Origin: Lentisphaerae bacterium GWF2_50_93
GTDB taxonomy: Bacteria > Verrucomicrobiota > Lentisphaeria > Victivallales > GWF2-50-93
Length of the DNA stretch: 43,948 bases
Assembly (NCBI GenBank): GCA_001804815.1
Contig: MHBI01000079.1
Coordinates: 1 to 43,948 of the forward strand
Reading direction: 5' to 3'
The notes below the pieces were generated by a model. It saw only the letters and a list, made by a program, of their open reading frames with translations, was not told the origin of the DNA and made no database searches. The translations under genes and the position numbers were made by a program. Positions 14,996-22,708 of the stretch are shown here, piece after piece. Each line of letters begins with the position of its first letter. The first letter of the stretch is position 1.

Positions 14996-17013
14996 TTTTC
15001 CGACGGCTGGGTCACTACCGGCCAATCATCGGTCCGGAACGGATTGCCTGGCAATCCTTCCTTATTATATAGGCTGCAGCTCTCGGGATTGTTCGCCCAG
15101 GCGTAGCGCACCGCCACCGGTGCCTTCACAGCATCGGCCTGAACCACCACAGAATCTCCATCTATTTTAGCCTTGGCCCATACGAAATTCTTATCTTCAC
15201 CGGCAATCGCGAACTGTTTGAGTTCTCCGCCCTTGGATTCCAGTCCGCCACCAACATTGTCAAACCGTATGCGGACCGCACCGCCCTCGACAGCCATCGA
15301 CTTATAGGTCGGTCCGGCGTAAACCAGTGATTCTCCGTAGGCCACTTTCTCCGCCGCCAGGGCCAGACGCCTTCCTACTTCCTGCTTGTTCTTCGGATGG
15401 ATATCCTTGGCGTCGCCGATATCAATTGCCAGGGCGGTTCCAGTATTCGGCAGCGCAAGGGTCTTGTTCTGCGACTCCCGCACTACCGGCCAGGACGTGT
15501 TCTCAGGATTTTCCGGCGGCTTCATGAAGTTCGCCAGCTGCACCCAGAAGAAGGGGAAATCACCCTGTTTCCAGCGTGCACGCCAGTCGTTGATCATCGC
15601 CGGGAACCGCACACGGTATTCATATGCGTTGCCAGCGTTCGACTCGCCCTGGTACCAGATGCCACCCTTGATTCCGTAGGGAATCAGACCGTTGATCATG
15701 CCGTTGTAAAGAACGGAAGCAGTGTTGGGGTTCGACGGGTCACCAGGCTTGACAGGCAGTTCAAACGCAACATAGTGGCGCCATTTTCCGGCCATGGAAA
15801 TACGGGACTGCGGATCGTCCTTGGCACCGGCCGGCGCGAGGAACATGTTCTTCGCTTCGCCGCCCCATGGACCGCCCTGCCCCATCTGGTCGACGATGCG
15901 CATGGCAACTACCGCCTTGCCTTCCTTCACCAGCTTTCCTGGAACCGTGTAGTGGCGCGGCATATTCCAGAAACGTGTTTCCAAGGGCTTGATCGTTCCC
16001 ATGCCACCAACCTTCTCTCCGTTGAAATAGGAGGTGTCGATCTCATCGATCGGACCAAGTTCGAGCATCAGATCCTTGCCTGCCCAGGCGGCAGGAATAT
16101 CCACGGTCCGGCGATACCACACTTCTCCATCAAGCCCCGGATGCCCGAGCGATTCCCAGTTGGCAGGCGTATCTATCTCTTTCCAGGAACTGTCGTCCAG
16201 GGCCGGATCGGAATATTTCTTCAGATGCGCCTCGTCGGTCTCAAGCGCTTCAAGCTTGCGGTATTCGACCAGGAAGGACTCCGTATTATTCTTGAACTCT
16301 TCCTGCTGCTTATTGAAACTTTCACCCATTCCACCGAGTTGCTTGAGATCGCCTTCCGTTCCTGGAAGAATGGCGAGCACCTCGCGGCTGATCCAAGCCT
16401 CAACCCTTGTTCCGCCCCATGAGGTGTTGATAAGGCCGATGGGTATGTTCAAATGCTTCTGAAGGTCGCGACCGAAGAAAAATCCTACCGCAGTCCAGCC
16501 GGACACAGTCGCGGGAGACGCAACCTCCCAGTTGCCGTTGACGTCGCTGGCCGGGGCGGGAAGCATCGTGTTGCGGACCTTGAAATGACGAAGCTGCGGA
16601 AGATCGGCCACCTTGACTTCAGCCTCGGCGTTGATGCAGCTGCCTACGGGCATCGCCATGTTCGACTGTCCCGAACAAATCCACACGTCGCCCACCAGCA
16701 CATCCTCGAACTTAATGGTGTTCTTCCCTGCCACCGTCAAGACCTGAGGCGCACTTTTCGCAGCGGTCTTTTCCAGGTCGACACGCCACCTGCCATTTGC
16801 ATCGGCCTTCGTCTTTGCACTCTTATCCCCAAATGCCACCTTCACATCTTCTCCGGCATCAGCCCAGCCCCACACGGGAATCTTGATATCCCGCTGAAGC
16901 ACCATGTGATCACCGAAAATTGCGGGCATCCTTACATCTGCACACGCTTCCCAAGATGAGGACAGCAGAACTGCAAGAGCAGCGAATCCAATCCTGACAA
17001 AACTTCTTTTCAT
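14992..17013 (-). CDS. secreted sialate O-acetylesterase-like SGNH hydrolase with inserted beta-sandwich
   Basis: The product is 673 aa. The signal peptide is about 25 residues (ending WEACA). It has the same fold as the 561-aa paralogue: CSGQSNM with Ser117, WYQGESN at 453-459, and DIHP with His539. Between them, residues about 265-400 form an extra domain resembling the GH2-type sugar-binding jelly roll ('DPALDDSSWKEIDTP', 'EVWYRRTVDIP', 'FNGEKVGG'). Its ATG overlaps the TGA of the GH38 gene by four bases (ATGA), so the two are translationally coupled. A ribosome site AAGGA lies in the end of the GH38 gene. Its TAG stop is provided by the GTAGGACGGGC edge of the composite repeat. Deacetylation of the mannoside substrate of the GH38 enzyme is a reasonable inference. 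Confidence 0.9.
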   Translation of the reverse strand: MKRSFVRIGFAALAVLLSSSWEACADVRMPAIFGDHMVLQRDIKIPVWGWADAGEDVKVAFGDKSAKTKADANGRWRVDLEKTAAKSAPQVLTVAGKNTIKFEDVLVGDVWICSGQSNMAMPVGSCINAEAEVKVADLPQLRHFKVRNTMLPAPASDVNGNWEVASPATVSGWTAVGFFFGRDLQKHLNIPIGLINTSWGGTRVEAWISREVLAILPGTEGDLKQLGGMGESFNKQQEEFKNNTESFLVEYRKLEALETDEAHLKKYSDPALDDSSWKEIDTPANWESLGHPGLDGEVWYRRTVDIPAAWAGKDLMLELGPIDEIDTSYFNGEKVGGMGTIKPLETRFWNMPRHYTVPGKLVKEGKAVVAMRIVDQMGQGGPWGGEAKNMFLAPAGAKDDPQSRISMAGKWRHYVAFELPVKPGDPSNPNTASVLYNGMINGLIPYGIKGGIWYQGESNAGNAYEYRVRFPAMINDWRARWKQGDFPFFWVQLANFMKPPENPENTSWPVVRESQNKTLALPNTGTALAIDIGDAKDIHPKNKQEVGRRLALAAEKVAYGESLVYAGPTYKSMAVEGGAVRIRFDNVGGGLESKGGELKQFAIAGEDKNFVWAKAKIDGDSVVVQADAVKAPVAVRYAWANNPESCSLYNKEGLPGNPFRTDDWPVVTQPSEK

Positions 17014-19592
17014 TTTCCAATCCTTTTTTTAATCTTAATTGTAATTATCTTCCATGGCGCGACAGGAACTGAGAAGGTTCCTTCATAATCATTAACAGGT
17101 TCCAGCGGTTCTTCCAGGAGATTGCAGATCTCAACACGGCTGAAACCTTCCGGAGGCGTCAGGCTCAACACATCTTGTTTTCCAGCCATCTCGACAAACC
17201 TTAGGACAATGCCACTGCCGTCCTCTGATTTCTTCACCATTGTCATGTGAGTATGTCCTGCGTCAATGTGCCAGCCTGGCAAAGTCGATACAAGCGAACC
17301 CGGACATGAAGTCAAGCCGCTGTTGAATAGGGCGGCCTGTCTGACGGTATCGTTCTCCCTCCAGTCCCCGCTGCCAATGTAAAGCGCATGGAGGAAGACA
17401 TGTTCGCCGTGATCGCGCATGCCGTCGTAGTTGTACGCCACGTAGGATTCCGGATCGAGAAGGCAGTATGGAATCTGCGGACTTCGCAGAACGCTGGCCA
17501 TTACGGCACCATCCTCTATACGATAACTTGGAGTTCCCTGATTAAATATTGCGAAAGTGTAATCAGGGGTTTGGATGCCCGCCCAATGTATTGCAGGCCA
17601 GTCGCCGCCTGCATTGCCTCCGTTGATGCTTTTGCCTTCATAGCAGTCGCGTTCAAGAACACCGTAGGGCACTTCGTAGACCCCGCGGTTCATTGCAGTC
17701 ATAGATGGAAATGCCAGACGGAGCCTTCGGCTCTGGGTATACCATTTGACACGCGTCTCCACTTCCAGCCATGGAACTCCGGCACGAAGACGGAAGTCCT
17801 GTTCCCACGTGAGATAAGTCACGTGCGGATCGCTGGTGGTGTGCGGGTCGTCGCAGGCAGGATGCTTTCCCGAATAACGTACAGTGACCTGGTTGCGGCT
17901 GCGCCTGATGTCCACCAGCTTCGTATGCGGTGACAAACTTGTGCGGGTGCGGTCGAGCGACCGCGTTCCCCATGGATCTCCAAAATCGTTTTCAAGCACC
18001 AGCTCTCCGAAATGGAAATTCCGCGTATCGGCTACGTCTCCAAAGCCGTTTGCGCGGATTCCGGTCAAACCATGTTCCCCGGCAACGACCGTAAACTTCC
18101 CGCAGCTTGCCTCGCCGGCAGCCATGCTTTCTATCGTCAGAGGTGTTGCCTCCGCTATGTTGAAGGTGCGGGCGGCAAGCGCTGGCACATCAGTGGCGAG
18201 GAAGGATATTTCAGTTGTTCCATCCTTATTTGAAACTTCATGCACGGGCACAGGTTCATCGCCGACGGTGACATCCGCACCTGCCCATTCAACAGGAAGA
18301 ACTATCTTCACAGGAGCGGAAGCGGAAGCTTGCGTGTGGTTGAAAACAGTGACTGTAGAAGATTTATCCGCCAGCTTTTTCCCGCATGCAGCACTGCATA
18401 TTTCAAAAGACAAACTTTTCAATTCCCGGTGAAGGTCGCAAAGTTCCGTGTAGGCGGGATCGATGTGCGTGCCTGTGATGGCGTCATGGAACGCAGACAG
18501 CGTCATCTTCTTCCAGGCTCCGGCCAGGCGGTCATGGTTTGCAGCGCCATTAAGGAGCGCGTCCCAGCATTCAGCTTTCAGAAGGGAATGTTCCAGCTCA
18601 CGATGCTGCTGCTTGATCTTGATGCGTGAGACGTAGCAACCGGACTGGCTGGGATTATTCTCCACCTTAGAGCTGATCTTACCGGCAGGCGCTTCATCTA
18701 CACGGCTTGCGTAATCCGAGATATATTTGCGGACATCGCGGTAGGTTCCCTGCCGCACTGCAAATTCCGGATGGGCTGCATTGAACTTTGCGATATCCTC
18801 CGCCACATGAAAGCCGGGCATGATCTCTTCACCCCACAGCATGAGCACGCCCAGCCTGCCAGGCAGACGCGCAGCAGGAGGCGCGGAAAATTCAGCCCTC
18901 TGCCCAATTGTGAAGCCTTCACCACGGCAGACGTCGCACCCGGCTCCAAGGCATGCCGGACATGGCGGCAGCTTCATGTAGATGTTGCCTTTCACAGACT
19001 GGCGGTGAACAAGGTTCTCCGTACCACCAAAGGGGGCGGAACTCACGTCGCTGGAAAAGAAAATTGTCGAGCCGTCGATGCCGCGCCAGTACGGGGCGTC
19101 AGGAATGTTGTAGCTGATCGCCGGCATCCAGTCGTATCCGCACTGGCGGAATATCTGCGGCATCTGGGCGCTCGATCCGAAACCGTCGCTGTGCCAGCCT
19201 GTAGTCGGCTTCACACCAAGCACTTTCTCCGCCCAGAGCGTTCCCAGCACCAGGTTGCGCGCAAGAAGCTCGCCGTGGATCATGTTTGCATCAACGATGT
19301 TTTCGCCGGAGCCGAGAAGTTCGAAACGGCCTTCCTCCGAAAGTTTTCGCAGCGTGGCAACTTGTTCCGGATGACGTTCAAGATAGTGCCGGAGCACCCA
19401 TGAACATTCCACCATGAAGCAGCTGACTCCGTCTGCGCATGTCGCAATCGCGTCGGAGATCCAGCGCTCCTCGATATCGCGGTACGAGGCGAAGATGCGT
19501 CCGGCATCGGCGAACCTGCGGTCCCAGCATCGGCGCCATGTCGGATCAAAATGGTTGAAACGTAGAACTATGCATTCCTGTGGTTTTGACAT
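17010..19592 (-). CDS. glycoside hydrolase family 38 alpha-mannosidase
   Basis: The product is 860 aa with no signal peptide, so probably cytoplasmic. AAGGAA precedes the ATG by 5 nt. NHFDPTW (13-19) supplies the zinc ligands His14 and Asp16. GWHSDGFGSSAQMPQI carries the predicted nucleophile Asp136 in the family's D-x-FG-x-S setting. FHDAITGTH near residue 375 gives a further ligand. The C-terminal half is the family's beta-sandwich region. An unusual insert, CPACLGAGCDVC (Cys211, 214, 219, 222), looks like a small DnaJ-type zinc knuckle within the catalytic domain. GH38 enzymes remove alpha-mannose from mannans and N-glycans. It heads the J-I operon (ATGA overlap) downstream of a relic pseudopilin. 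Confidence 0.92.
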   Translation of the reverse strand: MSKPQECIVLRFNHFDPTWRRCWDRRFADAGRIFASYRDIEERWISDAIATCADGVSCFMVECSWVLRHYLERHPEQVATLRKLSEEGRFELLGSGENIVDANMIHGELLARNLVLGTLWAEKVLGVKPTTGWHSDGFGSSAQMPQIFRQCGYDWMPAISYNIPDAPYWRGIDGSTIFFSSDVSSAPFGGTENLVHRQSVKGNIYMKLPPCPACLGAGCDVCRGEGFTIGQRAEFSAPPAARLPGRLGVLMLWGEEIMPGFHVAEDIAKFNAAHPEFAVRQGTYRDVRKYISDYASRVDEAPAGKISSKVENNPSQSGCYVSRIKIKQQHRELEHSLLKAECWDALLNGAANHDRLAGAWKKMTLSAFHDAITGTHIDPAYTELCDLHRELKSLSFEICSAACGKKLADKSSTVTVFNHTQASASAPVKIVLPVEWAGADVTVGDEPVPVHEVSNKDGTTEISFLATDVPALAARTFNIAEATPLTIESMAAGEASCGKFTVVAGEHGLTGIRANGFGDVADTRNFHFGELVLENDFGDPWGTRSLDRTRTSLSPHTKLVDIRRSRNQVTVRYSGKHPACDDPHTTSDPHVTYLTWEQDFRLRAGVPWLEVETRVKWYTQSRRLRLAFPSMTAMNRGVYEVPYGVLERDCYEGKSINGGNAGGDWPAIHWAGIQTPDYTFAIFNQGTPSYRIEDGAVMASVLRSPQIPYCLLDPESYVAYNYDGMRDHGEHVFLHALYIGSGDWRENDTVRQAALFNSGLTSCPGSLVSTLPGWHIDAGHTHMTMVKKSEDGSGIVLRFVEMAGKQDVLSLTPPEGFSRVEICNLLEEPLEPVNDYEGTFSVPVAPWKIITIKIKKRIGK

Positions 19593-19612
19593 GTGATTTC
19601 CTTTATATATAA

Positions 19613-19755
19613 TGTAGGACAGGCGTCCCGCCTGTCTCTTAGGTTATTTCCAACAGGCCAGAGGCCTGTTCTACACTCCTTTATATAATGTAGGACAGGC
19701 GTCTCGCCTGTCTCTTAGGTTGTTTCCAACAGGCCAGAGGCCTGTCCTACACTCT
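19613..19755. repeat. tandem duplicate of a paired-hairpin repeat
   Basis: There are two direct copies of about 72 bp (19613-19684 and 19685-19755). Each has GACAGGCGTCCCGCCTGTC, a TCTTAGGTT spacer, then ACAGGCCAGAGGCCTGT, bracketed by GTAG and CTAC. The first and last ACAGGC arms can also pair with each other, so each unit has two alternative folds. It lies between the relic pseudopilin and the GH38 gene. Confidence 0.75.
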
Positions 19756-19761
19756 TTATGA

Positions 19762-19941
19762 TCAAATCAGAACCAATCGGGGAACCTTCGGACTACTCCT
19801 CCTGTCAGATTCGACGCATGCGATGCGGTTGGCGCTGTCCTTTGCATTCTTCAGTGCCGGCAGCAGCAGGGCTGCAAGAATTGCGATGATCGCAATAACT
19901 ACCAGAAGTTCGACAAGGGTGAACGAACGTCCTGATCTCAT
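19762..19941 (-). pseudogene. truncated pseudopilin (59 aa)
   Basis: The ATG at 19941 follows GGAGG at 7 nt. The product starts RSFTLVELLVVIAIIAIL, keeps the pilin-like helix to 'LLLPALKNAKDSANRIAC', then runs about 17 residues into unrelated sequence and stops. A normal relative (10815-11660) is 281 aa, so the globular domain is missing. The loss abuts a tandem palindromic repeat. Ser, not Gly, occupies the -1 position. The intact promoter and ribosome site suggest it may still be expressed as a short membrane peptide. Confidence 0.7.
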
Positions 19942-19958
19942 TTCCGGCCTCCATCAAC

Positions 19959-19987
19959 GTTATACTAATATAAAAAGCATTTGTATA
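19959..19987 (-). promoter_or_regulatory. promoter-like element shared with the intact pseudopilin gene
   Basis: TATACA-17 bp-TATAAC is found on the minus strand, identical in hexamers and spacing to 11678-11706. Overlapping it, 19982-20002 is a near-perfect 21-bp inverted repeat (arms TGTATAAT and ATTATACT), a plausible operator for the GntR/LacI-type regulator. Confidence 0.5.
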
Positions 19988-20030
19988 ATGGCAAATTATA
20001 CTATTTCCTGTTCCGTGTTTCAAGAGGCTG

Positions 20031-20138
20031 CTATAATATTATTTCAGATTTTTTACTGTCCCGGAACCTGCCGTATTCCACGCCAGGGCATGCTTCAATA
20101 AGATTCGCCTTTGCATCACAGGGAAAAGATGGCATAAT
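20031..20138 (-). pseudogene. C-terminal remnant of a GntR/LacI-type regulator
   Basis: Reading the minus strand in frame to the TAG at 20033-20031 gives AKANLIEACPGVEYGRFRDS followed by KK. The intact regulator ends AQANFIDACTDEEYALLRSS then KKI. Roughly half of these residues are identical. It also occupies the same position relative to the pseudopilin promoter. Everything upstream is gone, replaced by the divergent glycosylase-like gene whose ATG is at 20145. The junction coincides with a perfect 14-bp palindrome (20131-20144). Confidence 0.65.
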
Positions 20139-20144
20139 TATGCC

Positions 20145-20789
20145 ATGGAAACACATCCGTACAGGCCATTTGTCCCGAAAGGCGCTACCAGGCTCATCCT
20201 CGGAAGCCTTCCGCCATGGCGCTTCACTGTCGACGATGCTCCCGCGGAGAACAGGCTGAAAACGCTGAAGGATGGCGACATCGACTTCTACTACGGCAGC
20301 AGGAGCAACAAATTCTGGATAATTTTATCGGAAGTGTTCAATTCAGGAAGGCTTGACTCTTCCGACAAAATTAAAAAGTTGCTGGGCAATAGGAAGATAG
20401 CCATCTCCGACGTAGTCCGCCGCTGCCGTCGCCTTCCCGCAAGAAGCGCACTCGACCAGAACCTCAAGGACATCGAGTTCAACCATGGCATAAAGGACAT
20501 GCTGATCAAAAATCCTTCAATCAGGACAATCATCTTCACGAGCGCCTTCGTCGAAAGGATCTTTTATAGATATTTTCCCGTGGACGTGGAAAAATATAAT
20601 AAGCAAAAGACATTCATCCTGCCGGATGATGGGAGGAGAATCAAAACGATAGTCCTCTATTCCCCGTCGAACATGGCGGTCAGGGGCATCAGGCTTAACA
20701 AGGAATTCAAATTGCGGAAATCGCAGGACAGGCATTTCACTGAAAATGATTTCCGGATCGGGCAGTACAGGAAATTTTTCATGAAATGA
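20145..20789 (+). CDS. uracil-DNA glycosylase superfamily protein
   Basis: The product is 214 aa. Motif-1-like LILGSLPP lies at 17-24, then 'DIDFYYGSRSNKFWIILSEV' and 'RKIAISDVVRRCRR', the pattern of small UDG-family proteins that recognise their own 'HPFxPFIPxxATxLILG' N-terminus. The last third has 'SIRTIIFTSAFVERIF'. The family removes uracil or mismatched bases from DNA. The call is from memory of the family and the substrate is unknown. No strong ribosome site is visible before the ATG, which lies immediately after a 14-bp palindrome. It breaks the minus-strand glycan run and lies across the site where a regulator gene was truncated. Confidence 0.75.
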   Translation: METHPYRPFVPKGATRLILGSLPPWRFTVDDAPAENRLKTLKDGDIDFYYGSRSNKFWIILSEVFNSGRLDSSDKIKKLLGNRKIAISDVVRRCRRLPARSALDQNLKDIEFNHGIKDMLIKNPSIRTIIFTSAFVERIFYRYFPVDVEKYNKQKTFILPDDGRRIKTIVLYSPSNMAVRGIRLNKEFKLRKSQDRHFTENDFRIGQYRKFFMK

Positions 20790-20829
20790 AAAATTATATA
20801 TGATTTATGCGAGGAGAAATCCTGTAGAT

Positions 20830-21978
20830 TCATCCTCCAAGGCACACATGCTCGGAGCTCGCTACTCTTCCGCATTCATCGAAGATGTTGAAATAATAGA
20901 CCGTCGTACCTTTCGGCAGGGTTGCTGAAACAAGCCCATCATTCATTACAGCCGGAACAGTGTTCCACGTGCGATCTGTCCAATGGCCAAGAGCCCTGGT
21001 GAAATTCAACTCCGCATTCTTCACTGGACGCGGCGACTTGTATTTTGCCCAGGCAGCCCCCTGCTTCATTCCCTGTGATTTGAAAGACGATGGAGATTCT
21101 CCGCCTTTGCATACATGGTCCGCCATCAGCAGTATCTCCTCGGGGTTCTCGCCGGCGCCTCCGTGTGCGTGAGGCATCCGCACCCGGACTGCAAGGAAAC
21201 GTTTTTTAGTGAGCCTGTACGAATCCTGCATGGAGTCCATCGGAAAGGCAAAATCATTGGTGCCGTTCACCCAGAGGACAGGCATTTTAGCGTTCGGGAG
21301 ATAATGGGAAGGATCCCACATCGAAAGCCAGCGCTCAAACCTTTTATTATCCTTGACAGTACGATATTCATTTGCAAGCCCGACGGATGCGCCTCCGAGG
21401 AAACCGCATCCGTATACCGGAGCGGCAAAGGCAAACCGCTTGTCGACTCCAGCTGCCATGCAGGTCAAATATCCTCCCCACGAAATTCCAGTTATGCCGA
21501 TGCGAGCCGGATCAACCTCCGGAAAAGAGCGCAGAAGAGAATGACCCAGCACAACCGATGAAACCGCATGATAAGGCCACTGCTCTTCAGGAGGAAGTTC
21601 GGGAGAGAAAGAGGATTTGTCAAAACCCCAGCCCAGCGGACCAGAGTGATCATGCCGCGGCCATGGATTGCGGCAGTACACAGAATTGAACCAGGCAGGC
21701 ACTCCGCCGCACGTGTCCATTGCGAGCGCCGCATAACCGCGCGAGTTCCACAGCCTGACCCAGTCAGGGAACGCAGTGCCACCGCCACCATGGACAAGCA
21801 TCATCGCCGGAACTTTTCCTTTGACATTATCCGGCACGCCATACCAGGCGAATATGCGTGTCCTGCGTCCGTTGTATGGCATTCCTTCATAGAAAAGGGC
21901 CTTGACGCCGGGATATTCAAAACCTGACGCCTGATATTGTTCCGGCACGGAAAATATTTTTCTGGAAAATTCTATCAT
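20830..21978 (-). CDS. alpha/beta hydrolase, acetylxylan-esterase/dienelactone-hydrolase-like
   Basis: The product is 382 aa with no signal peptide. HGGGG at 63-67 forms the oxyanion side. GISWGGY places the nucleophile at Ser166. NGTND gives Asp242, and PHAHG gives His270 or His272. Dipeptide-like and acetyl esterases of this fold often act on glycans. The C-terminal 90 residues form an extra beta domain. The GAGG ribosome site lies in the last codons of the Uma2 gene and only 5 nt separate the two genes, so they form an operon. It could be a cytoplasmic deacetylase acting after uptake (inference). Confidence 0.85.
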   Translation of the reverse strand: MIEFSRKIFSVPEQYQASGFEYPGVKALFYEGMPYNGRRTRIFAWYGVPDNVKGKVPAMMLVHGGGGTAFPDWVRLWNSRGYAALAMDTCGGVPAWFNSVYCRNPWPRHDHSGPLGWGFDKSSFSPELPPEEQWPYHAVSSVVLGHSLLRSFPEVDPARIGITGISWGGYLTCMAAGVDKRFAFAAPVYGCGFLGGASVGLANEYRTVKDNKRFERWLSMWDPSHYLPNAKMPVLWVNGTNDFAFPMDSMQDSYRLTKKRFLAVRVRMPHAHGGAGENPEEILLMADHVCKGGESPSSFKSQGMKQGAAWAKYKSPRPVKNAELNFTRALGHWTDRTWNTVPAVMNDGLVSATLPKGTTVYYFNIFDECGRVASSEHVCLGG

Positions 21979-21983
21979 GGATT

Positions 21984-22631
21984 TCAGCCTCGATTTGCAA
22001 GCTTTTTCCTAGAGGAACCATAATACTTCGCAGGAGATTCCTTCACGGCATAAATCTTCTTCTCTTCAGGAGAGAGAGGGAACTTGAATACTTCTTTTAA
22101 ATTTATCCTGAGATTCTTGAATATCCCGCCTGCCAGAATATCATTACGGCCAAATGCCTTATGTATGCGGTAGTTTTTCCCTTCAAGAAGAAAAATCTCC
22201 ACCATTAACGGATACGGGGTGACAATCCAGTATTCCTTGACTCCTGCTTCTGCATACAAGTGCATCTTGCGCATCCTGTCTTGCATCGCCGAGGAAGGAG
22301 AGATGATTTCAACGGCAAGCGACGGCGCACCTTCTATATGAGTTTCCTTGATCTGGTTTTTGTTGCAAACAACCACGATGTCAGGCTGGACTACATCCTC
22401 TTCTGACAACTTAACATCAATTGGCGAAAGGAATGTAGTACATTTTTTGTTATGGAAATAATTCAAGAATTCTCTTGCAAGCGCACCAAGAATAGCCTGG
22501 TGCCTCGTAGTTGGCCCTGGCGACATCATATATGCTTCGCCTGCTATGATTTCCCAGCGTTCCTCGTCGGGCCAGTTCTGATAGTCCGTCCACGTGTAGC
22601 GATTTTCTTTTTTTACTGCATAACCAGCCAT
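21984..22631 (-). CDS. Uma2-family (DUF820) PD-(D/E)XK nuclease-like protein
   Basis: The product is 215 aa, the usual size. 'ERWEIIAGEAYMMSPGPTTR' with the H44 region, QPDIVVV (Asp84) and VEIISPSS (Glu108), then 'KMHLYAEAGVKEYWIV', are the hallmarks of the Uma2 family, a restriction-endonuclease-like fold expanded in cyanobacteria, Planctomycetes and relatives. Its biological role is unsettled. It is the first gene of a two-gene unit with the alpha/beta hydrolase. It diverges from the aspartate ammonia-lyase gene across a 77-bp spacer. Confidence 0.88.
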   Translation of the reverse strand: MAGYAVKKENRYTWTDYQNWPDEERWEIIAGEAYMMSPGPTTRHQAILGALAREFLNYFHNKKCTTFLSPIDVKLSEEDVVQPDIVVVCNKNQIKETHIEGAPSLAVEIISPSSAMQDRMRKMHLYAEAGVKEYWIVTPYPLMVEIFLLEGKNYRIHKAFGRNDILAGGIFKNLRINLKEVFKFPLSPEEKKIYAVKESPAKYYGSSRKKLANRG

Positions 22632-22668
22632 ATCCGCATCCCAGTTTTCAATTTCCGTGTTTGAGAGG

Positions 22669-22693
22669 TATAATATAGCATCAGTTTTATAAT
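22669..22693 (+). promoter_or_regulatory. candidate -10 hexamers for the ammonia-lyase gene
   Basis: TATAAT occurs at 22669-22674 and again at 22688-22693, 16-40 bp before the ATG at 22709, in the spacer between two divergent genes. No convincing -35 is seen at standard spacing for the second box. Weak evidence. Confidence 0.3.
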
Positions 22694-22708
22694 ATTCGTG
22701 GACTATCT

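Noticed and set aside
14834..15025. Open frame with 'STIRIFLLCLEFFMMSPP' occurring both here and near 27741-27946
   Set aside because: It is shared only because the underlying composite repeat is shared; no start signal, and the two frames differ outside the repeat.
15397..16422. 341-codon open frame on the plus strand
   Set aside because: Antisense to the 673-aa esterase whose catalytic motifs are all present; no recognisable protein features.
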